Shown here: positions 26,428 through 36,266 of the stretch, in pieces | Position numbering within the stretch: position 1 is the stretch's first letter | Layout: each line of letters opens with the position of its first letter | NCBI RefSeq assembly: GCF_014493765.1 | Contig: NZ_JACTVJ010000013.1 | Location: 124,001 to 188,000, forward strand | From: Streptomyces polyasparticus | Lineage (GTDB): Bacteria > Actinomycetota > Actinomycetes > Streptomycetales > Streptomycetaceae | DNA: 64,000 nucleotides | Direction of reading: 5' to 3' | The notes under the pieces: model-generated | The model's input: only the letters and a program-made list of their open reading frames with translations | Databases searched by the model: none | Told to the model about the DNA's origin: nothing | Program-made: the position numbers and the translations under genes

Positions 26428-27096
26428 TCAGACCCCGGTGTCCCCCGGCGCCACCAACCCCGACTCGTAGGCACAAATGACCAGTTGAGCCCGGTCTCGG
26501 ACGCCCAGCTTGCCCATGATGCGGCTGACGTGGGTCTTGGCCGTGAGCGGGCTGAGGCCCAACGACTCGGCGATCTCGGTGTTGTTGAGGCCGCGGGCGA
26601 CCAGGGTGAGCACCTCGCGCTCGCGGTCCGAGAGCCCTTCGGGGCCACCGCTGCGCGGGGTGGCCGGGGCGCGCAGGACGCGGGCGATCAGGCGGGAGGT
26701 CGGGCCCGGCGAGAGCAGGGACTCGCCGGCCGCCACCGTGCGGATGGCGTCCAGGAGCTCTCCGGGCTTGGTGTCCTTGACGAGGAAGCCGGAGGCGCCC
26801 GCGCGCAGCGCCTCGAGGACATGCTCGTCCGTGTCGTACGTGGTGAGGACCAGGACCTTGACACCCGCGAGGTCCTCGTCGGCGGCGATCAGACGGGTGG
26901 CCTCGATGCCGTCGAGATCGGGCATGCGGATGTCCATGACCACCAGGTCGGCCCTTTCGCTGCGGGCCAGTTCGACGGCCTCGCGGCCGGTGCCCGCCTG
27001 GCCGACGACCTCCATGTCCATGGCCGACTCGACGAGCATCGCGAACGCCGCGCGCACCAGGCGCTGGTCGTCCGCGAGCAGGACGCGGATGGTCAT
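26428..27096 (-). CDS. LuxR/NarL family response regulator
   Basis: 222 residues. Receiver domain: acidic pair ADD near residue 8–9, phospho-acceptor Asp in VVMDIRMPDLDG, Thr in VLVLTTYDTD and Lys in FLVKDTKPGEL. The C-terminal LuxR HTH is LSDREREVLTLVARGLNNTEIAESLGLS, then TAKTHVSRIMGKLGVRDRAQ (two motifs quoted in part). It binds DNA when phosphorylated by the partner kinase, whose stop overlaps this ATG by 4 bp (27093–27096). Targets may include the adjacent MMPL exporter gene, the usual arrangement. Confidence 0.95.
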   Translation of the reverse strand: MTIRVLLADDQRLVRAAFAMLVESAMDMEVVGQAGTGREAVELARSERADLVVMDIRMPDLDGIEATRLIAADEDLAGVKVLVLTTYDTDEHVLEALRAGASGFLVKDTKPGELLDAIRTVAAGESLLSPGPTSRLIARVLRAPATPRSGGPEGLSDREREVLTLVARGLNNTEIAESLGLSPLTAKTHVSRIMGKLGVRDRAQLVICAYESGLVAPGDTGV

Positions 27097-28343
27097 CGCT
27101 TGTTCCCCTCCTCCATGGCGGAGCCCGCAGCGGTCTCCGCATCCCCCGGCGCGCCCGCAAGACGCAGCGGCAGCACCGCCGTCACCGCGAACCCGCCCGC
27201 CGCACGCGGTGCCGCGTCCAGCGTGCCGCCCACGCTGCGGACCCGCTCCCGCATGCCGACCAGACCGTATCCGGGTGTGCCGGTGCTCACCGGCGCGGCC
27301 CCTTCGGGGCCCTCGTCCTCGACGCTCACCCGCAGCCCCCAGCCGCCCTCGGGCCGCACCCGCACCGCCACCTTCACTCCCGCACCCGCATGCCGTACGG
27401 CATTGGTGAGCGCCTCCTGCACGATCCGGTAGACGGCCGCGCCGACCGCGGCCGGCACCTCGCCGACCGTGACGTCCAGGGTCACCTTCGCGCCCGCCGT
27501 ACGGGCCGATTCGACCAGGTCCGCGAGGCCGCCGAGTCCCGGCAACGGGCCGCGCCCGTCGGGCTGTTCGGCCGCCCGCAGCACTTCGAGCGTGGAGCGC
27601 AGCTCGCCGCGGGCCGTACGGCAGGTCTCGGAGATGTCGTCGAGCGCCTTGGAGATCGCCGTACGGTCGAGGCGCTCGGGGTCGACGGTCAGGACGTGCG
27701 AGGCGACCGAGGTCTGCACGCCGATGAGGGTGATGGAGTGCGCGAGGATGTCGTGCAGATCGCGGGCGATCCGCAGCCGCTCCTCGGCGACTCTGCGGGC
27801 GGCCTCCTCCTCGCGGGTGCGTTCGGCGCGTTCGGCCCGTTCGACGATGGACGCGATGTAGTTGCGGTGGACGCGGACCGCTTCGCCCGCGACGGCGCAC
27901 GCCATGATCCAGCCGGAGATGCGCAGCAGCTCCATGCCCTCGTGCGGGTTGATCGAGAGCAGCATGATCACGCTCAGCCCGAGCAGGGTCGGGATCACGG
28001 TCGCGGTGCGGCGGCGCGGGCCGGCCACCGCGAGCGAGTAGATGGCGACCATCGTCACCGGGATCAGCGCGGAGTGCGCGTTGTCCAGGCGGTGGTAGGT
28101 GCCCTCGACGAAGATGAGCGCGACCAGCACGCCCATCGGGTACTGCCGCCGCCAGACCAGCGTCAGCGCGGACAGGGCGAACAGCGTCCAGCCGAGCACG
28201 TCCGGCGTGTGCGCGTCGGTGCCCTTGCCCACGAAGCCGAGCGGAATCGAGGCGAGTCCGACCGCCGCCGCGAACAACCAGTCACGGCCGGTGGGCTGCT
28301 TGCCGCCGCCGTAACGTTCCCCCTTGGCCATCACGGGGTCCAT
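27093..28343 (-). CDS. sensor histidine kinase, DesK/NarL type (HisKA_3)
   Basis: 416 residues from the ATG at 28343; the ATG at 28331 (MAKGERYG) is an alternative. The N-terminal half has about five hydrophobic helices with short loops and no large extracellular sensor. The HisKA_3 dimerisation domain carries the phospho-His in IARDLHDILAHS, and the ATPase has VQEALTNAVRHAGA (N box) and YGLVGMRERVRSVGG (G box). Together with the following response regulator it forms a two-component pair. The membrane-embedded sensor type commonly reads envelope stress, which would suit the upstream MMPL exporter. Confidence 0.93.
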   Translation of the reverse strand: MDPVMAKGERYGGGKQPTGRDWLFAAAVGLASIPLGFVGKGTDAHTPDVLGWTLFALSALTLVWRRQYPMGVLVALIFVEGTYHRLDNAHSALIPVTMVAIYSLAVAGPRRRTATVIPTLLGLSVIMLLSINPHEGMELLRISGWIMACAVAGEAVRVHRNYIASIVERAERAERTREEEAARRVAEERLRIARDLHDILAHSITLIGVQTSVASHVLTVDPERLDRTAISKALDDISETCRTARGELRSTLEVLRAAEQPDGRGPLPGLGGLADLVESARTAGAKVTLDVTVGEVPAAVGAAVYRIVQEALTNAVRHAGAGVKVAVRVRPEGGWGLRVSVEDEGPEGAAPVSTGTPGYGLVGMRERVRSVGGTLDAAPRAAGGFAVTAVLPLRLAGAPGDAETAAGSAMEEGNKR

Positions 28344-28364
28344 AGTGTCGGATGCCGGCCTGCG

Positions 28365-28401
28365 GCCGAACCTCCGGGGGTCGGACCCCCGGAGGTTCGG
28401 C
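28365..28401. terminator. hairpin between MMPL gene and two-component operon
   Basis: Perfect 16-bp stem (28365–28380 with 28386–28401) and a 5-nt loop. It begins 11 bp after the MMPL stop and only 22 bp before the histidine kinase start, so the kinase operon either reads through it or has its promoter inside the MMPL gene. Confidence 0.75.
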
Positions 28402-28411
28402 CTGGCCCTGC

Positions 28412-30502
28412 TCAGTGCAGCACCGCCGGTTCGCGGTCCCGGTCGGGCAGTGCGCCGCCGCCCGTCTCGGGCCGCTTCGACAGCGGCCCCGGCCACCAGA
28501 CCTTCCGGCCGAGCGCCATGCTCGCCGAGGTCACGAGGTAGGTCCGGACGAGGAAGGTGTCGAGCAGCACGCCGACCGCGATCACGAAGCCCATCTCGAC
28601 GAGCTGGACGAGCGGCATGTTCATCAGGACCCCGAAGGTCGCCGCGAGCACCAGGCCCGCGGAGGCGATCACCGCTCCGGTCGTACGGAGGGCAGTGAGG
28701 GCGGCCGTCGGGGTGTCCTGGCCCTTGAGCGCCTCTTCGCGCATCCGGTGCATCAGGAAGATGCCGTAGTCGACGCCGAGTGCGACGAGGAACACGAAGG
28801 AGAGCAGCGGCAGTCCGGGGTCGGAGCCCTCGAATCCGAAGACCGGCTCGAAGACCAGACCGCCGATGCCGAGCGCGGCGCCCCACACCGCGACCACCGC
28901 GGCGGTGAGCAGCAGCGGGGCCACCAGGGAGCGGAGCAGCACGATCAGGATGAGGAGTACGGAGATCAGCACGATCGGGACGACGACGGTGGTGTCCCGT
29001 GCGCTGGTGTCGGACAGGTCGAGCTGCTGGGCGCTGACGCCGCCGACGAGGCTGGTTTCCAGCTTGTCGCGCAGCTCCTCGATGGTGGCGGTCTCGCCGG
29101 CCGACTGGGGCGGCGCCTTCGCGATCACCGCGAGCTCCGTCCACGTATCGCTGCTGCGGCCCTGTTCCACGGCGGCCACACCCTTGATCTGCCGTGCCTC
29201 GGCGAGGACTTGGGCGGCCTCGCCGGCCGGTGCGAGGACCGTGATCGGCTGCGCGGAACGCTCGGGGAAGGCCTCGGCGAGGGTGGTCATCGCCCGTACG
29301 GCCTCGGGGGTCTTGGTGAAGGAGTCCTCCTGCTTGACGCTGCCGCTGAGGTTGAACGCGCCGAGCGCGAGGGCGCCGAGCACGGCGGCGGAGGTGGCGA
29401 GCACGGCGAGCGGCCTGCGCTGCACCGAGGAGCCCATCGCGCCGAAGAGCGAACGGCGCTGCTTGGGCTGCGAGCCGAAGGCCGGGATCAGCGGCCAGAA
29501 GACGCGGCGGCCGAAGAGGACGAGCAGCGCGGGAAGCAGGGTGATCATGGCGACGAGGGCGCACAGCACACCCACGGCGGCCGTCGGGCCCATGCCGCTG
29601 CTGGAGTTGAGGTCGGCGGCGAGCAGGCAGAGCATGCCCACGGCGACCGTTCCCGAGGAGGCGAGGATCGCGGGCCCGCAGCCGCGCAGGGCGGTGGCCA
29701 TCGCGTCCAACGGGCGTTCCGTGACGCGCAGTTCCTCCCGGTAGCGGGCGATGAGGAGCAGCGCGTAGTCCGTTCCCGCGCCGAACACGAGCACCGTCAT
29801 GATGCCGGTGGACTGCCCGCTGACGGTGATGTCGAAGGCCTGGTGCAGTCCGTACGTGACGGCCAGGGACAGCGCGTCGGCGACGCCCGCGACGATCAGC
29901 GGGACCAGCCACAGGAACGGGCTGCGGTAGATCAGGATGAGCAGGATCGCCACGACGGCGACGGTCGTGTAGAGCAGCGGGCCGTCTAGTGAGTTGAACA
30001 CCTCGGAGGCGTCGGCGGCGTAGGCCCCCGACCCGCCGACGTCGACGCTCAACCCGCCCTCGCCGTCTGCCACTTCACGTACGGAGGCGACGAAGGCGTC
30101 GCGCAGCTTCTCGTCCGTGCCGGGCTCGTTGCTCGCCACCGGATAGAACAGAGTGTCGCCGCCCTTCGCGGGCACGGCTTCGGGTGTGCCGGTCAGTTTG
30201 TGCTGTGCGGCGATCTCCTCGACCTGCGCCTGCGCGGTAGCCTTGTCCGCCGCGGTCAGCCCGCCGTCGCGGTGGTAGGCGAGCACCAGCTCGGTGGCTT
30301 CACCGCCCGGCATCTGCTCCTGGATCTTGGCGACTCGGGTGGAGTCGGCGCTGGCCGGCAGGTAGTCGACGGCCCGGTCCTGCTGCACGTCCCCGGTCTT
30401 CCCGGCGAACGGCATCGCGAGCGCCATGATCGCCACCCACAGCCCGAGCACCACCCATGGCACCGCCCGCCTCCGGCTCCTGCCCTGCGTCTTCCCCGCC
30501 AT
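28412..30502 (-). CDS. MMPL family RND transporter
   Basis: 696 residues from the ATG at 30502 (GGAGGG 9 bp upstream). Two MMPL repeats are visible, each with one helix, a periplasmic-side domain, then five helices: first WVVLGLWVAIMALAMPF, and FGAGTDYALLLIARYREEL; second VPIVLISVLLILIVLL and LGVDYGIFLMHRMREEAL, both carrying the proton-relay Asp-Tyr motif. Such pumps export lipids, siderophores or drugs in actinobacteria using the proton gradient. It precedes the two-component genes on the same strand, so they may sense the same stress. The substrate cannot be inferred. Confidence 0.93.
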   Translation of the reverse strand: MAGKTQGRSRRRAVPWVVLGLWVAIMALAMPFAGKTGDVQQDRAVDYLPASADSTRVAKIQEQMPGGEATELVLAYHRDGGLTAADKATAQAQVEEIAAQHKLTGTPEAVPAKGGDTLFYPVASNEPGTDEKLRDAFVASVREVADGEGGLSVDVGGSGAYAADASEVFNSLDGPLLYTTVAVVAILLILIYRSPFLWLVPLIVAGVADALSLAVTYGLHQAFDITVSGQSTGIMTVLVFGAGTDYALLLIARYREELRVTERPLDAMATALRGCGPAILASSGTVAVGMLCLLAADLNSSSGMGPTAAVGVLCALVAMITLLPALLVLFGRRVFWPLIPAFGSQPKQRRSLFGAMGSSVQRRPLAVLATSAAVLGALALGAFNLSGSVKQEDSFTKTPEAVRAMTTLAEAFPERSAQPITVLAPAGEAAQVLAEARQIKGVAAVEQGRSSDTWTELAVIAKAPPQSAGETATIEELRDKLETSLVGGVSAQQLDLSDTSARDTTVVVPIVLISVLLILIVLLRSLVAPLLLTAAVVAVWGAALGIGGLVFEPVFGFEGSDPGLPLLSFVFLVALGVDYGIFLMHRMREEALKGQDTPTAALTALRTTGAVIASAGLVLAATFGVLMNMPLVQLVEMGFVIAVGVLLDTFLVRTYLVTSASMALGRKVWWPGPLSKRPETGGGALPDRDREPAVLH

Positions 30503-30624
30503 GGCGAGTCCCTCCCTGCGTCCGCTGTCCTTGACGCTCACCAGACTCCCGGCGGACGGGAGGGCTTGCGTCGGACGTGGGGGCGAGTTGGGAGGTACTG
30601 CTACGGGCGGCATGCGGGGGCGGT

Positions 30625-30691
30625 TACTCCCGCGGGAGTACGCGGTGCGTCGTCCCGGGAGTACGCGGTGCGTCGTCCCGGGAGTACGCGG
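30625..30691. repeat. 23-bp direct repeat (2.6 copies) led by a 16-bp palindrome
   Basis: TACTCCCGCGGGAGTA (30625–30640) is a perfect palindrome whose right half opens a 23-bp unit repeated at 30633–30655, 30656–30678 and partially 30679–30691. The array lies in the 190-bp gap between the TerB-like stop and the MMPL start, so it may be a regulator array or termination signal. Confidence 0.7.
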
Positions 30692-30692
30692 C

Positions 30693-31397
30693 CTACGAGG
30701 GCGTGCGCGCAGCCGCCAGGAGGCGGGTGACGTCGTCGGCCTCCATCGTGAGGGCCGATCCCACCGTGGCGAGCACCTCGCGCTCGGCCGGCGTGTACGG
30801 GCCGTCCGCCAGGGCGATCCGCGCCGCCTGCAGAAGGATCGACTCCCGCCCGGGCGCGGCCAGATGCGGCGCCAACGGATCCAGCGCCTCGTGGAGTTCG
30901 ATCGCGAGCGTGACCCCCGAGGGGTCGCAAGGACCGCCCGGCAGCCGCCCGGTGTCCTCCGCCAGCGCCGCGACCAGCGTCGTCAGCTGGTCCTCCGTGC
31001 AGTCGTCGAACCCCGCCGACCGCACCGCACCGACCGCACGCGAAAGCACCGTACGAGAGGAGGTACCGCCCGCCGCGAGCACCGCGAGCGCCACCGTGTG
31101 CACCGCGTCCCGCAGCATCGCGGAGAACTTGAGCGTGGTCGGGTGGTCGAGCACATCGCAGCCGAAGTGCTCACGGCACGAGGCGCATTCGACGACGGGC
31201 CCCGCCTCGCCGCGCGGCAGCAGCGGCACACCGAGCACCGTGAAACGCCGACGGCCGGTCCTGCGCCGGTAGTTGCGGTCTCCCCCGCACCCCGGGCAGA
31301 AGAACTCCCCGTCACCGATGGTGTTCCACGCGGTACGGACACCGCAGATGCGTCCCAGTACGCCGGGGTTTCGACCAATTCGTCCACTGGTCCGCAC
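30693..31397 (-). CDS. zinc-ribbon and TerB-like domain protein
   Basis: 234 residues from the GTG at 31397, chosen because GGAGG lies about 8 bp upstream. The N-terminal third holds a zinc ribbon: FFCPGCGGDRNYRRR then VECASCREHFGC. The rest is helical with the acidic TerB-like pattern (AARIALADGPYTPAERE, VGSALTMEADDV), as in tellurite-resistance TerB proteins that bind metal near membranes. Tellurite resistance itself is not implied. It lies immediately downstream of the leuA terminator on the opposite side from MMPL; I recall the same neighbour of leuA in other Streptomyces. Confidence 0.78.
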   Translation of the reverse strand: MRTSGRIGRNPGVLGRICGVRTAWNTIGDGEFFCPGCGGDRNYRRRTGRRRFTVLGVPLLPRGEAGPVVECASCREHFGCDVLDHPTTLKFSAMLRDAVHTVALAVLAAGGTSSRTVLSRAVGAVRSAGFDDCTEDQLTTLVAALAEDTGRLPGGPCDPSGVTLAIELHEALDPLAPHLAAPGRESILLQAARIALADGPYTPAEREVLATVGSALTMEADDVTRLLAAARTPS

Positions 31398-31525
31398 GCC
31401 ACACCTCCGTAACGCTTCGGCAACGCTGCCGCGTTGGCGTGATGTTAGCCACATCAGTGATTGCCCGTCAGCACCTGTGACGCCACATTGGCCAAGACCG
31501 TGCGTACGCACGTACGGAAAGAGGG

Positions 31526-31561
31526 CGGGGCCCCGGCCGCCGAGAAGCGGACGGGGCCCCG
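31526..31561 (-). terminator. leuA terminator
   Basis: Two copies of CGGGGCCCCG (31526–31535 and 31552–31561) can pair across a 16-nt loop, 22 bp past the leuA stop. Each copy is itself palindromic. Confidence 0.6.
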
Positions 31562-31582
31562 GTGAAGCCGTGCGGAAGGGGG

Positions 31583-33431
<1,849 letters not shown>

Positions 33432-33479
33432 TTACAGGCCCTCGCCGCGGCAGCTAAGGAGAAGCAGCCCGAAACGCAT
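33432..33479 (-). CDS. leuL: leuA leader peptide
   Basis: A 15-residue ORF, MRFGLLLLSCRGEGL, ends 88 nt before leuA. Four consecutive leucine codons read CTG CTT CTC CTT; CTT is rare in this genome. The position, length and run of Leu codons are those of an attenuation leader: when leucyl-tRNA is scarce, ribosomes stall on the run and change the downstream fold so that leuA is transcribed or translated. A fifth Leu lies at the end. No strong ribosome-binding site is visible. I recall closely similar leaders upstream of leuA in other Streptomyces. Confidence 0.85.
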   Translation of the reverse strand: MRFGLLLLSCRGEGL

Positions 33480-33681
33480 GATGCCGAGCAGCGTAGCCGA
33501 GGCACACGCCGGGCGCGGGACTGTTTCAGTATGCGGGACCGGGAGTACCCATCGAAGACGTATCGGACCAGAGGTGACGAATCCCTCGGTTTGGCCGGTC
33601 TTCCCTCCATCGCGCGAATCCCGTTCACCGATCATGGTTGCACCTAGTGACAGGTAGGTGACGCAGTGCCACTGTGCCGCC

Positions 33682-34749
33682 ATGGCCACTCACCGACCAG
33701 GCTTCGAGCCTGTCTTCTGCACCATCGTGCCGCCCCATGTCCTGGACAAGCTCGCCAGGTCAGGGGATCCGCAGCTGTCCGCAGCCGCCCGCAGGACGCT
33801 CGTCGCGGACGCCGCGCAGCGCACCTCCCGCCGGCTGACCACGGTCATCGGCGCGCCCTCCGTGAGCCCCGCGCCCGACGCGGAGAAGCCGCAGCGCACC
33901 ATCCACGACGCCAAGCACAAGCAGGATCTGCCCGGCAAGAAGGTCAGGGGCGAGGGCGACAAGCCCGGCAAGGACGCCACGGTCAACCGCGCGTACGCGG
34001 GACTGGGCGCGACCTTCGAGCTCCTCCTGAAGGCCTTCGGGCGCAACTCCATCGACGGCCAGGGCCTCCCGCTGATCGCCACCGTGCACTTCGGCGAGGA
34101 CTACGGGAACGCCTTCTGGAACGGCGAGCAGATGGTGTTCGGCGACGGGGACGGCGAGATCTTCCTCGACTTCACGATCCCCGTGGACGTCATCGGCCAT
34201 GAACTGGCGCACGGCGTCACGCAGTACACCGCGAACTTCTCGTACTTCGGCCAGCCCGGCGCGCTCAACGAGTCGATGTCCGACGTGTTCGGCTCGCTGA
34301 TCAAGCAGTACACGCTCGGCCAGAGCGCCGACCAGGCCGACTGGCTGATCGGCGCGGGCCTGCTCGCACCGCGTGTCACGGGCAAGGCGCTGCGCTCGAT
34401 GAAGGAGCCGGGCTCGGCGTACGACGACGACGTGCTCGGCAAGGACCCGCAGCCGGCCACGATGGACGGCTATGTGCGCACCGGCCGGGACAACGGCGGC
34501 GTGCACATCAACTCGGGCATTCCCAACCACGCGTTCTACCTGGTGGCGGAGGCACTCGGCGGCAACGCGTGGGAGCGCGCCGGCCAGATCTGGTACGACA
34601 CGCTCACCGCGGGCGGCCTGGAGATCGACGCGGACTTCGAGGCCTTCGCCAAGGCTTCGGTGGCGGCCGCCGCCTCGCGTTACGGCGAGGGCGAGGAGCA
34701 CCAGGCGGTCGTCAAGGCCTGGTCCCAGGTGGGCGTCGCCTCGTCGTGA
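33682..34749 (+). CDS. protealysin-like M4 family metalloprotease
   Basis: 355 residues from the ATG at 33682 (a GTG at 33658 is in frame). No signal peptide is present. A short propeptide with the protealysin-type motif IVPPHVLDKLA precedes a thermolysin fold: HELAHGVTQYT has the zinc His pair and catalytic Glu, NESMSDVFG the third ligand Glu, and GGVHINSGIPNHAFY the catalytic His. Protealysin-like enzymes are intracellular or exported without a Sec signal. The next gene encodes an emfourin-type inhibitor, which matches the protease–inhibitor operon of Serratia. It is divergent from the leuA leader. Confidence 0.92.
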   Translation: MATHRPGFEPVFCTIVPPHVLDKLARSGDPQLSAAARRTLVADAAQRTSRRLTTVIGAPSVSPAPDAEKPQRTIHDAKHKQDLPGKKVRGEGDKPGKDATVNRAYAGLGATFELLLKAFGRNSIDGQGLPLIATVHFGEDYGNAFWNGEQMVFGDGDGEIFLDFTIPVDVIGHELAHGVTQYTANFSYFGQPGALNESMSDVFGSLIKQYTLGQSADQADWLIGAGLLAPRVTGKALRSMKEPGSAYDDDVLGKDPQPATMDGYVRTGRDNGGVHINSGIPNHAFYLVAEALGGNAWERAGQIWYDTLTAGGLEIDADFEAFAKASVAAAASRYGEGEEHQAVVKAWSQVGVASS

Positions 34750-34779
34750 GCGGCTGTCCGGCCGGGATGTGTCCGGTCC

Positions 34780-34814
34780 GTACGGGGCGGGTACCGCACC
34801 GGCCCGCCCCGTAC
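34780..34814 (+). terminator. intercistronic hairpin between protease and inhibitor
   Basis: GTACGGGGCGGG (34780–34791) pairs perfectly with 34803–34814 over an 11-nt loop, 31 bp after the protease stop and 14 bp before the inhibitor ATG. It could reduce read-through or protect the upstream mRNA and so set the ratio of the two proteins. Confidence 0.7.
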
Positions 34815-34827
34815 TAGACAGGTAGGC

Positions 34828-35094
34828 ATGCGTATCCAAGTCAGGCGTACCGGAGGGTTCGGCGGACTCGACCACCACCGCCAGGTCGACACGTCGGGCC
34901 GGGTCGACGCGGCGGAGTGGAAGGCACTCGCCCAGGCGGCGGTGGCGGAGGGCCGCGGCACACCGCCGATCGGGGTGCCGGACGGATTCACGTACCAGAT
35001 CACCGTCGACGGACGGACGGTGTACTGCGCGGATCCCCGGCTCACGGAGACCCAACGCAGGCTGATCACCCGGGTGTTGAAGGAAGGCGACTGA
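34828..35094 (+). CDS. emfourin-type protealysin inhibitor
   Basis: 88 residues: MRIQVRRTGGFGGLDHHRQVD, then a helix (DAAEWKALAQAAVAE) and a strand pair (FTYQITVDGRTVYCAD) and a short C-terminal helix TQRRLITRVL. The N-terminal strand followed by GGFGG is the pattern I know from emfourin, a small tight-binding inhibitor of M4 protealysins. It probably inhibits the protease encoded 78 bp upstream; expression from the same promoter would protect the cell until the protease leaves it. No signal peptide. Confidence 0.85.
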   Translation: MRIQVRRTGGFGGLDHHRQVDTSGRVDAAEWKALAQAAVAEGRGTPPIGVPDGFTYQITVDGRTVYCADPRLTETQRRLITRVLKEGD

Positions 35095-35118
35095 CACACC
35101 CCCGCGCCCGGGCGCCGG

Positions 35119-35973
35119 TCACAGCATCCCGGCGTCCCGGGCCGTCCATACGGAGGGGAACAGCGGGCGGTAGCCCAGCTCATGGCGGATCCGGGCGGTC
35201 GAGAGGACCGCGGCCCACGGGTCGGGTGCCTCCTTGCCGTACGCCTCGGGCGGCACGGTCTGCCCGTGCAGACGGAACAGGTCGACCGTGGTGACCGGTG
35301 CGTCGTCGGCGATGTTGTAGACGCCGCGGGCGCCGGGCGCGTACAGTAGCCGCTGCAGGCCCTGGGCGACGTCCGCGTGGTGGCCCATGTGCAGACGCTG
35401 CATGGCGGGCCAGTTCACGGCCCACTGCATGACGTCGGACAGGTGCGGGTCGCCGTCTCCGTAGACGAAGGGCAGGCGTCCGATCCGCAGATCGTCCAGG
35501 CCCGCCAGCTCGCCCAGGGCGCGCTCGGCCTCCCACTTGGAGTCGGGGTAGGTGCCCCAGAAGGCACCGCCCGGCCGGGTCTCGTCCTCCTCGTCGAGGG
35601 GCCTGCCGCGGCCCGCGCCGTAGACGAGGCCGGTGCTGACCTGCACGAACCGCCGCACCCCCGAGGCCACTGCGGCACGGCCGAGCTCGACGGCCGCGTC
35701 CCGGTTGACCGCGCGGGCCTCCTCGTCCGGTACGCCGCGGAAGGCAGCGGCCACGTTGACCACGGCGTCGGCGCCCGCGGTCGCCTTGCCGAGCACCTCT
35801 GCGTCGCGCAGATCGCCGACCACGACCTGGGCGCCGAGCGCGGCGAAGCGCTCGCCCCGTGCGGGGTCCCGCACCAGGACCCGGATCCCGTCCCCCTGGG
35901 GAGCGCTCTGCAGCAGCCGGGGCACGAACCGCTGCCCGACCTGTCCCGTCGCTCCCGTCACCAGTGTCAGCAT
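35119..35973 (-). CDS. NAD(P)-dependent oxidoreductase, extended SDR family
   Basis: 284 residues. The N-terminal TLVTGATGQVGQRFVPRLL is the dinucleotide-binding Gly motif; VVVGDLRD and VNVAAAFRGV belong to the Rossmann core; the catalytic Ser/Tyr/Lys appear as QVSTGLVYGAG and TYPDSKWEAE (Tyr-x3-Lys). It resembles NAD-dependent epimerase/dehydratases acting on unknown substrates. It converges on the emfourin gene and is divergent from the XRE regulator at 36267, whose tandem-repeat control region lies between. Confidence 0.88.
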   Translation of the reverse strand: MLTLVTGATGQVGQRFVPRLLQSAPQGDGIRVLVRDPARGERFAALGAQVVVGDLRDAEVLGKATAGADAVVNVAAAFRGVPDEEARAVNRDAAVELGRAAVASGVRRFVQVSTGLVYGAGRGRPLDEEDETRPGGAFWGTYPDSKWEAERALGELAGLDDLRIGRLPFVYGDGDPHLSDVMQWAVNWPAMQRLHMGHHADVAQGLQRLLYAPGARGVYNIADDAPVTTVDLFRLHGQTVPPEAYGKEAPDPWAAVLSTARIRHELGYRPLFPSVWTARDAGML

Positions 35974-36064
35974 GGCCGCCTCCTCGTCGTACGGCCGCAC
36001 TCCACGGCCCTGACCACAGCCTGTGTCCGGCGGGGGCGGGGCGGGAGAGACGCGGTTGTCCGGG

Positions 36065-36224
36065 GAGCGGACCACCCGGGAGCGCGGATCCGGGGAGCGG
36101 ACCACCCGGGGAGCGCGGATCCAGGGAGCGGACCACCCGGGGAGTGCGGATCCAGGGAGCGGACCACCCGGGGAGCGCGGATCCAGGGAGCGGACCACCC
36201 GGGGAGCGCGGATCCAGGGAGCGG
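36065..36224. repeat. 30–31 bp tandem repeat array
   Basis: Units beginning GAGCGGACCACCCGGG start at 36065, 36095, 36126, 36157 and 36188, with a last partial copy at 36219. The first period is 30 bp, the rest 31 bp. Units 2–5 end in GGATCCAGGGA; no spacers separate them, so this is not CRISPR. The array lies between the SDR and XRE starts. Confidence 0.9.
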
Positions 36225-36236
36225 CACTCCCTGGAT
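36212..36236. promoter_or_regulatory. operator palindrome at the end of the tandem array
   Basis: ATCCAGGGAG (36212–36221), 5-bp spacer, CTCCCTGGAT (36227–36236) is a perfect 10-bp inverted repeat 30 bp before the XRE start. Its left arm ATCCAGGGAG also occurs in the repeat units upstream, so the array carries extra half-sites. Confidence 0.7.
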
Positions 36237-36266
36237 ACGGAGCCGGGGCCGGGCGATCCTGGAGGG

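Noticed and set aside
36065-36224. Tandem 30–31 bp repeats as a CRISPR array
   Set aside because: The units are contiguous with no variable spacers, and no cas genes are nearby.
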